From contig NZ_JADEWX010000027.1 in the NCBI RefSeq assembly GCF_015207395.1, forward strand, positions 1 through 51,739: a stretch of DNA of 51,739 nt. Reading direction: 5' to 3'. The first letter of the stretch is position 1. Each line of letters begins with the position of its first letter. The DNA comes from Nodosilinea sp. LEGE 07088 (GTDB lineage: Bacteria > Cyanobacteriota > Cyanobacteriia > Phormidesmidales > Phormidesmidaceae). This document shows, in pieces, positions 25,208 to 31,041 of this stretch. The translations under genes were made by a program, and so were the position numbers. The notes beneath the pieces are model-generated. The model was not told where the DNA came from, did no database searches, and saw nothing but the letters and a program-made list of their open reading frames with translations.

Positions 25208-26410
25208 ATGTCCATAGCTCAGCCAAACTCTTCCATGATTTATCTTGACTACCATGCGACAACCCCAGTAGACCCAAGCGTAGCGGATTACATTTACCGT
25301 TACATGGTTCATGAGTTTGGTAATGCTAGTAGCATTGATCATGAGTCTGGCGATCGCGCCGAAGCCGCCGTCAAAGCCGCCACCCGCCATGTTGCCGACC
25401 TAGTAGGCGCTACCCCCAGAGACATCCTCTTCACCTCCGGTGCTACCGAAAGCCTCAACCTCGCTATCCAAGGCACCGTTAACCATCTTGCCTCCCTCTC
25501 CCCAGGGAGAGGGGGCGGGGGTGAGGGCAAACCCCGCATCGCCATTTCTAATGTTGAGCATAAAGCCGTCCTCGACACCTGCGATGCCCTCCACAAACAA
25601 GGGCGTATCGAGCTGATCCATATTCCGGTCGATACCCAGGCCCGCCTTGACCTTGACCAGTTGGAGAAAGCCTGTGCCAGCGGCATTCACCTGCTCTGCA
25701 TCATGGCGGCCAACAACGAGGTCGGCACCATTTACCCCATTGAGAAAATTGCCCACATTGCCCAGCGCTACCAAGTTCCCCTTCTCTGCGATGCCTCCCA
25801 AGCCGTAGGCAAAATCCCCATCCAGTTCAACGAATGGGGCATTACCATGCTGGCCATGTCGGCCCACAAGCTCTACGGCCCCCAAGGCGTTGGCGCACTG
25901 ATCGTGCGTCGAGACCATCGGCTAGAGCCGCTGCTCTACGGCGGTGGGCAGCAAAGAGGCTTGCGCCCTGGCACCTTTAACCTGCCAGGCATTGTTGGTT
26001 TAGGTGAAGCCTGTCGGTTGCGGGCAGAAGAGATGGCTGAGGATGAGGTTGAGATTGGGCAAAAGCGCGAGCTCCTTCAGACTCTCCTCCAAGCTCAAAT
26101 CCCCGACCTAGTTATCAACGGCGATCCACAAAACCGCTTGGCTGGAAACCTGCACATCTCCATCCCCGGTATTCCTAATAGCGCCATCATAGCCAGAGTG
26201 CGCTACAGCCTGGCTATTTCAACTGGCTCCGCCTGTTCTTCAGGCGTGGAAACCCCATCCCATGTGCTCAGGGCGATGGGGCTAGCCGAGTCCGTCGTCG
26301 AAGGTGCCCTCAGAATTGGCCTAGGCAAGTTTTCCACCGATGATGATATTCACCAAGCCGCAGAGATTCTAATTCAAGCAGTACAGGGAGTAAAGCAGGT
26401 GATGGCTTGA
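25208..26410 (+). CDS. sspA: Cysteine desulfurase of the phosphorothioation system (SspA/DndA-like)
   Basis: A 400-aa PLP enzyme of the NifS/IscS class that takes sulfur from cysteine as an enzyme-bound persulfide. Key features are YLDYHATTP at the N-terminus, the PLP lysine in SAHK221, and the persulfide cysteine Cys343 in STGSACSSGVE. Position directly after the PLD gene and in the ssp island supports a role as SspA, supplying sulfur to the PP-loop protein; a general Fe-S role is possible. Residues about 96-107 (SLSPGRGGGGEG) are encoded by a GC-rich palindromic repeat inserted in frame, in a surface region before the KPRIAISNVEH strand. Base composition changes from AT-rich to GC-rich at about 25340 inside the gene. 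Confidence 0.85.
   Translation: MSIAQPNSSMIYLDYHATTPVDPSVADYIYRYMVHEFGNASSIDHESGDRAEAAVKAATRHVADLVGATPRDILFTSGATESLNLAIQGTVNHLASLSPGRGGGGEGKPRIAISNVEHKAVLDTCDALHKQGRIELIHIPVDTQARLDLDQLEKACASGIHLLCIMAANNEVGTIYPIEKIAHIAQRYQVPLLCDASQAVGKIPIQFNEWGITMLAMSAHKLYGPQGVGALIVRRDHRLEPLLYGGGQQRGLRPGTFNLPGIVGLGEACRLRAEEMAEDEVEIGQKRELLQTLLQAQIPDLVINGDPQNRLAGNLHISIPGIPNSAIIARVRYSLAISTGSACSSGVETPSHVLRAMGLAESVVEGALRIGLGKFSTDDDIHQAAEILIQAVQGVKQVMA
25494..25527. repeat. GC-rich palindromic repeat inserted in frame in sspA
   Basis: CCCTCTCCC, loop CA, GGGAGAGGG is followed by GGCGGGGGTGAGGG. The plan (palindrome plus G-rich tail) is the same as in the nrt spacers at 1-32 and 2093-2119. It is unlike the surrounding codons and adds a Gly-rich loop to the protein without breaking the frame. 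Confidence 0.6.
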
Positions 26411-26417
26411 AACTGGC

Positions 26418-26437
26418 GGCTCGAAACCGTTTCAGCC
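26418..26437. terminator. Candidate bidirectional terminator between convergent genes
   Basis: GGCT(C)GAAA, loop CCG, TTTCAGCC forms an eight-pair stem with one bulge between the sspA stop and the convergent 98-aa gene, whose stop codon lies in it. No T tract is present, so efficiency is uncertain. Confidence 0.35.
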
Positions 26438-26728
26438 CTCGGTGCGCGGCAAATATTTGACCAAAGCCTTCATCACTTCCCCATCCCGGAACTGAATAGG
26501 GCTTTCGCCGGCAGGGGCAGGCAAAAAATCAGTCCACTCTAGAGTCTCAGCGAACCGTAGCTGGTGCAGCGAGTTGACAATCGTATTCACTGCCTCCCGA
26601 GACCCAATCACCAAAACCTTGACGGGCTCGCGGTCAGGTTTTGGGTAGGTGTAGAGCTTAACGCAAACCTCGACGCCAACCGTTTCACCAGCGGCTTGAG
26701 ATTGACCAAGAAAAGCTTGAGTTTGCAT
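26432..26728 (-). CDS. Small conserved-looking unknown protein (98 aa)
   Basis: A 98-aa soluble protein starts MQTQAFLGQSQAAGETVGVEVCVKL. It has a beta-alpha-beta look (VKLYTYPKPD, VKVLVIGSREAVNTIVNSLHQL) and no signal or membrane helix. I recall similar short proteins in cyanobacterial accessory regions, but not a function. It is divergent from the XRE regulator at 26887, and the spacer carries three copies of a GGACTACA element, one close to its own start. It is therefore a probable target of that regulator. Confidence 0.6.
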   Translation of the reverse strand: MQTQAFLGQSQAAGETVGVEVCVKLYTYPKPDREPVKVLVIGSREAVNTIVNSLHQLRFAETLEWTDFLPAPAGESPIQFRDGEVMKALVKYLPRTEG

Positions 26729-26741
26729 AGCTGTCGCCTTA

Positions 26742-26849
26742 ATGGACTACAAGTATCGATAAAGCAAGCGCTCTGGTGAGCGCTACCAAACCTGTCGCCC
26801 TGCCGGACTACAGATTCTTGCGCTGATTATGACATATTTTGTAGTCCAT
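26742..26849. promoter_or_regulatory. Repeated GGACTACA operator-like sites
   Basis: ATGGACTACAA at 26742-26752, CGGACTACA at 26804-26812 and the exact inverse TTGTAGTCCAT at 26839-26849 lie between the divergent 98-aa gene and the XRE gene. The outer two form a perfect 11-bp inverted repeat 86 bp apart. Spacing and placement fit binding sites for the neighbouring XRE regulator controlling both genes. Confidence 0.5.
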
Positions 26850-26886
26850 AGGGACTCAATTCTATGCCTGCTAATAATCCTCTGAC

Positions 26887-27126
26887 ATGATTAAAGTCAT
26901 GGGAAAAGCAGGACGAGTACTCCGGCAAGTGCTGGAGGATTACAGCATCAGTCAGACCAAGCTTGCCAACGAGTTAGGCATTGGTCGGTCTAACGTCTAC
27001 CGCTGGGTAAACGAAGTCCGCGATCCAAATTCTGAAACAGTATTGGATATTGTAAAAGCGCTGGAAGGCATCAGCCCCGAAGCCGCAATCCAGTTTAAGC
27101 AGCTCTACATGAATAGTGAGCCTTAG
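26887..27126 (+). CDS. XRE-family helix-turn-helix regulator
   Basis: A 79-aa protein, nearly all one lambda-repressor-like domain: QTKLANELGIGRSNVYRWVNEVRDP is the helix-turn-helix with recognition helix around SNVYRWV. It probably binds the GGACTACA repeats in its own upstream region and controls the divergent 98-aa gene. The insertion of the IS4-family element falls exactly at its last codons: the 10-bp target duplication AGCCTTAGTG contains its stop codon, so the protein is intact. Confidence 0.75.
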   Translation: MIKVMGKAGRVLRQVLEDYSISQTKLANELGIGRSNVYRWVNEVRDPNSETVLDIVKALEGISPEAAIQFKQLYMNSEP

Positions 27127-27128
27127 TG

Positions 27129-28608
27129 GAATGTCACTGACGTAAGCCCTATCAAGATACCAGCTTAGCTTTCAGGACTGAGCGGGGTTCCTGCATTCTG
27201 GGGAACGGTTTGGGGCGACGTTTGACGACTCGGGGTTCTGAACGGTTGGGGCGAAACGGAACAATCAGCTCTTGCACAGCGCTTAACAAGGTCTGGTAGC
27301 CTCGCTGTTGATGGGAAGGAGCGAGATGGAGGAACTCGGGTCGGAAGTGATTGAATTGTTGCCGCGTGCCCTGAAGGGAGACCCGTAAAGCATCGACCTC
27401 GGAGTCGGCTGTCGCATCCCACATCAACGTCCGCAGCAGATTGTAGGTCAACAAATGAACCCAAACACTTTTGGTCACCATGGCGGGCGTTTTAGCGGCA
27501 ATCATCTCCATGGCTAAGGTGGTTTTGAGATGCCTGAGATTGACTTCGGTGGCCTGCCAGCGGAGGTGATAGAGTTCGGCCAATTTGGCTTTGCGATACC
27601 GCTTGGGGTCCAGCAGGGTGGTCACCACCACGATGTTGGTCGGTCGAAATCCAGGCGTCTGAATGGAGAGAAAGACTTCGCGCACCTCAATCGACTCGGG
27701 TAAGGCTTCAAACTCCTCAACCGAGAGGGCGTTAGGGCATTGTTTAGGGCGCTGCCACCGGACGATGTGGTCGCCAATGCCTAATTTTTTGCCTCGACGA
27801 AAATCACAACGACGCTGATGATGCTTGCGAAAGACGGCATCGGTTCCCGTCAGGGCGACCCAGGCTAGATCCACATAGGTGCCATAGGCCGAATCGGCGA
27901 CCACCACATCCTCTGGCCGCAGCGTCTGATAAAGTTGGCGGGCTAAGCGCCATTCACTGACTCGAAAGGGGGCCGTCGCCACCTCCAGCACGGCTCCGGT
28001 GGTCACGCAAAACCACACCTGAAGCTTCAATAGCGGAAAGCCACAGCCCGCCTTCTGATTGCTGTGTTGGGGATACGCCGCTTGATTGGCCTTGGTATCA
28101 CTCATCAACACCGTCGTGGCATCAAAGGCCTTGACCCGACGGTCACACCACTGGTGTTCCGGGGACACTTTCCGCTGCAACGCCCTCGTCACTCGCTTTA
28201 GTAGGGGCGGAAAAATGGACTCGCTCAGGCGTTTACGCGCTTTGCTGTAGCCCCCGGTATCGGCTGACGGCGGCTCTAAGCCCGCCAGGCTCATCCAGGT
28301 CACCACCCGCTTGACCGCATGGCTGAGACTGCCATCGACATCAAGGACTTGGGAGATCCAACTCCACAGCACGACCATTGGGGTGTAGAGCACTTGGCGA
28401 TAGGCGATGCCTTGTTCGTCCAGTACAGCCTGAACGTCGGCTTCCGGTAGAACCTCGGCAAAGGGTAGACCGATACTGTTTTGGTATTTCTCCTTGAGGA
28501 CATCCGCACGATTCGGCATCATAGAGACATGGTTTTGGGCTTCGACGCTTCGATCTTTACAGATCAAGCGCTTGAAGCCTTTTCTGCTCTCTTATGTCAG
28601 TGCCATTC
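27129..28608 (-). mobile_element. Complete IS4-family insertion sequence
   Basis: The element is 1,480 bp. The ends are inverted repeats of 18 bp, GAATGTCACTGACGTAAG on the left and GAATGGCACTGACATAAG when the right end is read inward (16 of 18 identical). It is flanked by the 10-bp direct repeat AGCCTTAGTG at 27119-27128 and 28609-28618, the expected target duplication size for IS4 relatives. One transposase gene fills it on the minus strand. The intact ends and exact duplication suggest a recent insertion. Confidence 0.85.
27152..28522 (-). CDS. IS4-family DDE transposase
   Basis: A 457-aa protein starts MMPNRADVLKEKY (a TTG at 28567 would add 15 residues). The DDE residues can be placed at FDATTVLMSD (first Asp), VVADSAYGTY (second Asp) and YHLRWQATEVNLRHLK, the Y-R-E-K region of IS4 enzymes with the catalytic Glu. 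The C-terminus is basic (VVKRRPKPF). Length and motif order are as usual for the family, with no frameshift, so it is probably active. It lies inside the inverted repeats of the element at 27129-28608. Confidence 0.88.
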   Translation of the reverse strand: MMPNRADVLKEKYQNSIGLPFAEVLPEADVQAVLDEQGIAYRQVLYTPMVVLWSWISQVLDVDGSLSHAVKRVVTWMSLAGLEPPSADTGGYSKARKRLSESIFPPLLKRVTRALQRKVSPEHQWCDRRVKAFDATTVLMSDTKANQAAYPQHSNQKAGCGFPLLKLQVWFCVTTGAVLEVATAPFRVSEWRLARQLYQTLRPEDVVVADSAYGTYVDLAWVALTGTDAVFRKHHQRRCDFRRGKKLGIGDHIVRWQRPKQCPNALSVEEFEALPESIEVREVFLSIQTPGFRPTNIVVVTTLLDPKRYRKAKLAELYHLRWQATEVNLRHLKTTLAMEMIAAKTPAMVTKSVWVHLLTYNLLRTLMWDATADSEVDALRVSLQGTRQQFNHFRPEFLHLAPSHQQRGYQTLLSAVQELIVPFRPNRSEPRVVKRRPKPFPRMQEPRSVLKAKLVS

Positions 28609-28626
28609 AGCCTTAGTGTCCTCAGG

Positions 28627-29091
28627 TTACACCTGTTCAATCTGGCATTCAAAGCCCTCGTCGTGGCCCCCGTACCAGCAATGGAGTACGCCCTCCGAAC
28701 CGTCCGTAAACCGCACGGTTAATACCTCCAGGGTGACCCATTGATAAACCCCGGCACTTTCCGGTTGCGGCTGTCGCTCTCGGCTCAACACCTGCTCCAC
28801 CCGCGCCAGGGTTTCCCATCCGCACTGAGGTGCTGTGGCATAGCTCTCAAACACTTCCGAAATCAGTGCTACGGCATCAGGCGCAAGACTCTGCGGGCAT
28901 AGCGATGACGGCAAACTGATCGCTGTCGTCAGCTGCCCGTCCGACCACCAGGCCCACCATTCTTCCCGATGCAGGAGCTGTACATCCTCATCGTGTCGAA
29001 TCTCGGCCCACGGTGTTCCATCCAACCCGGCCAGACGAATCGCCTCCGCTCCGGTCACCGCCACATAGCGGCGCGTCAAAAATCGAGCCAT
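28627..29091 (-). CDS. Unknown protein (154 aa)
   Basis: A predicted soluble 154-aa protein, MARFLTRRYVAV, with Trp-rich phrases (HREEWWAWWSDGQL) and a C-terminal beta-rich part (YQWVTLEVLTVRFTDGSEGVLHCWYGG). No catalytic motif or family is recognised. It lies next to the IS element on the element cargo side; its stop is 9 bp beyond the IS target duplication, so the IS did not disrupt it. It may form an operon with the small frame at 29099-29305, which ends 7 bp upstream of its start. Confidence 0.5.
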   Translation of the reverse strand: MARFLTRRYVAVTGAEAIRLAGLDGTPWAEIRHDEDVQLLHREEWWAWWSDGQLTTAISLPSSLCPQSLAPDAVALISEVFESYATAPQCGWETLARVEQVLSRERQPQPESAGVYQWVTLEVLTVRFTDGSEGVLHCWYGGHDEGFECQIEQV

Positions 29092-29098
29092 GATGCCC

Positions 29099-29305
29099 TT
29101 ACCCCGTTACCGTCCCATTCAGATCAGCGGCAACGAGCTCGGGAACGTGCCCCAATGACTTGCCCCCAAAGTGTCTACGCAAATCGCGATTCATTCCAGC
29201 CCACCGACCTTGCGGATCATGAATATCTGGGGATGTCAGCAACGCCTGCCTGGGGGCAAGCAGGTCGTCACTATGCCACGCAAATGAACGCGTAGCAAAA
29301 ATCAC
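29099..29305 (-). CDS. Possible small or truncated gene (68 aa)
   Basis: An open frame with a GTG at 29305 reads FATRSFAWHSDDLLAPRQALLT...GRWAGMNRDLRRHFGGKSLGHVPELVAADL. The C-terminal part looks protein-like. No ATG start or ribosome site was found, and the frame continues upstream to a stop near 29370, so this may be the remnant of a longer gene. It is followed within 7 bp by the 154-aa gene. A weaker plus-strand alternative covers the same bases. Function is unknown. Confidence 0.3.
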   Translation of the reverse strand: MIFATRSFAWHSDDLLAPRQALLTSPDIHDPQGRWAGMNRDLRRHFGGKSLGHVPELVAADLNGTVTG

Positions 29306-29371
29306 CAGTACATCAGCTGTACTAGATCGATTGGCTAAATCCGGACGAAAGATTGAAAACTGTTCTGAGCT

Positions 29372-29800
29372 TTACGAAATCAACTCTGAACCACCCTCAA
29401 TCTCCACTTCCATGCGCGAGATGGCTCGCTCATAGACCCGTAATCCTAGCAGCACCAGGCGTACTAGCATCTGGTCGGGATTGCGTTGACTCGCCTCCGC
29501 TAACTCCACAATTCTCTCTGTTGGAATATGTTCGTTGAACAGAACCAGGTTCGCTTCCAATTCATGAATCAGAGGGCGGCGGTGCTTTTGGGCACCCTCT
29601 CGCAGGCTTTCCCCCACGTCACTGGTGAGCAGCAGTTCCATGATTTCGGCCAAAAAGGGCGATCGCTTGCGATTCCCCTCCGCCGCGCACTGGGCCTCAA
29701 TTGCCTCCAGCAGTTCAGCAGTCATGTAGAACGTCGGGCGACATCCGCTCTCTGAGGCGTCGGATGGGGATTTGTCTTGGGGCACGGGCGACTTGACCAT
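29372..29800 (-). CDS. Ribbon-helix-helix-like regulator next to the transfer operon
   Basis: A 142-aa protein from the ATG at 29800 (MVKSPVPQDKSPSD). After a disordered N-terminus, PTFYMTAELLEAIEAQCAAEGNRKRSPFLAEIMELLL shows a strand plus two helices like ribbon-helix-helix DNA-binding proteins (CopG/MetJ type). A helical C-terminus (ERIVELAEASQRNPDQMLVRLVLLGLRVYERAI) could mediate oligomerisation. It is divergent from the conjugation operon across 29801-30290, so it may repress that operon or act as an accessory protein at an origin of transfer. A TTG start at 29821 is an alternative. Confidence 0.5.
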   Translation of the reverse strand: MVKSPVPQDKSPSDASESGCRPTFYMTAELLEAIEAQCAAEGNRKRSPFLAEIMELLLTSDVGESLREGAQKHRRPLIHELEANLVLFNEHIPTERIVELAEASQRNPDQMLVRLVLLGLRVYERAISRMEVEIEGGSELIS

Positions 29801-30290
29801 AGCGGATAAAGGCGAGACCAACTGCCGCTATCCTAGCCTCCTACTCAGGTCGTCGAAAGTCAGCGCACTCTAGGTTTACAGAACCCTAAGACAGACGAAT
29901 TAGATCCTATCTCTGCTTCATATCACCTTTATCATGAATTCCTCATACTTCTACCAACTACTTCAATCACGGCAAAACATTCTGAACAAGGCCCAAAAGC
30001 CCAATTTACATAGAGCTCAAGGTATTCCTTTCAAACCTTTACGTTTCAGAATGTAAACAAAATCTAAAACCTGCTTTACTTTTCAAGAAGACTAGACCAG
30101 TATCACTAAGTAATACTTTTACTTAAAAAGTACGATAAAGATTGAGCTGCCAGCCTTAAGTTCCTGATAAAGATCCATCTCTGACCTGCGGGTGGCGAGA
30201 CCAACGATCTGTCACCCCTGCCAAAAATCGTCCTACTCAATCTGCACAGGGAGCCATCTACCTACGTCCGCATCGCTTGGAGTAGGAGAT
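29801..30290. promoter_or_regulatory. AT-rich control region upstream of the transfer operon
   Basis: These 490 bp hold no gene. The inverted repeat TACTTTT-ACTTA-AAAAGTA lies at 30114-30132, in AT-rich DNA unlike the GC-rich operon after it. It must contain the promoter of the virB-like operon, and is a candidate origin of transfer because it sits between a ribbon-helix-helix-like gene and the mating-pore genes. A clear nick-site consensus was not recognised. The ribosome site AGGAG at 30284-30288 serves the first operon gene. Confidence 0.4.
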
Positions 30291-30731
30291 ATGAATGTTG
30301 TATCTAACCGCGTGAGGCATTTGATGCCTCTGTTTCAGCGCAGCCGTAAAGCTCTTTCTAGAGCTGGAAGGCAACTTGACCACATCAAATTCCGTGGCCT
30401 CAGCGGCTGGACGTTGCTAGGCATCGTGACTGGCATCCTGCTATTCATCAGCATCACCAGCCACGCCAATCCGGCCATGGCCCAGCTCTTCGACACCGTT
30501 GAGGATCAGGCCCAGGGCATCTTCGGGCAATACCTGGACGGCGACATCATCAGCTTCATGTTCGGCATCCTGCGCCTGGTGGTGTGGGTCTCGGCGGTCG
30601 GCTTTGTGTTCTTCGCCGTGTATCAAGCCCAACGGGGCGAACAGTGGCAACCGCTGTTGCAAAACGCCTTCATCATCATTGCCGCCGTCGTCATTGTTGA
30701 AGGGTTGAGCCGCCTATTCTTCGGAGCCTGA
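30291..30731 (+). CDS. VirB2/TrbC-like pilin candidate
   Basis: The ATG at 30291 follows AGGAG by two bases and gives 146 aa. After a basic N-terminus, a hydrophobic segment WTLLGIVTGILLFISITSHA ends at a signal-peptidase-like ANPAMAQ. Two further membrane helices follow (FMFGILRLVVWVSAVGFVFFAVY and FIIIAAVVIVEGLSRLF). This long signal plus two helices is the plan of VirB2/TrbC pilins that build the conjugative pilus. Its place directly before the VirB3-like and VirB4-like genes is standard. No sequence motif proves it, so the call rests on topology and order. Confidence 0.6.
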   Translation: MNVVSNRVRHLMPLFQRSRKALSRAGRQLDHIKFRGLSGWTLLGIVTGILLFISITSHANPAMAQLFDTVEDQAQGIFGQYLDGDIISFMFGILRLVVWVSAVGFVFFAVYQAQRGEQWQPLLQNAFIIIAAVVIVEGLSRLFFGA

Positions 30732-30732
30732 C

Positions 30733-31041
30733 ATGAGCGACGACTCTCGTCTGTACTGCCCGGTCAACCCCAGCCTAGGCCGTCAGCCTTCGCTTGGCCC
30801 CATTCCGGCTAACCTGCTGGCCCCCTCGGGCGGCATCTTTGTCGGTTTCTACATCTTGATTGAAGTGCTGCTGGGGCTGGGGTTTGTCCCATTTCTGCTG
30901 CTCAGCACCTGGGGTATTTCCACCTGGTGGGTGGTGGTCGGCGAAAAGACCTGGCTTTTTACCCACAAGTTCGTACCCGTACCCGATTGGAAACGGGGCC
31001 ATGTGCCCTATCAGCGTCATTTATCCAACCACCATGAGTAA
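30733..31041 (+). CDS. VirB3-like inner-membrane protein
   Basis: A 102-aa protein with a hydrophobic hairpin of two helices (GIFVGFYILIEVLLGLGFVPFLLL and WGISTWWVVVGEKTWLF) after a polar, Pro-rich N-terminus. Short two-helix proteins directly before the VirB4 ATPase are VirB3 in type IV secretion loci. It begins one base after the pilin stop and overlaps virB4 by 8 bp, so it is translationally coupled to both. Confidence 0.6.
   Translation: MSDDSRLYCPVNPSLGRQPSLGPIPANLLAPSGGIFVGFYILIEVLLGLGFVPFLLLSTWGISTWWVVVGEKTWLFTHKFVPVPDWKRGHVPYQRHLSNHHE

Noticed and set aside
30860-31033. N-terminal extension of the VirB4-like gene
   Set aside because: It overlaps the VirB3-like gene almost fully and is Trp/Cys-rich nonsense. 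The ATG at 31034 fits the operon overlap pattern.
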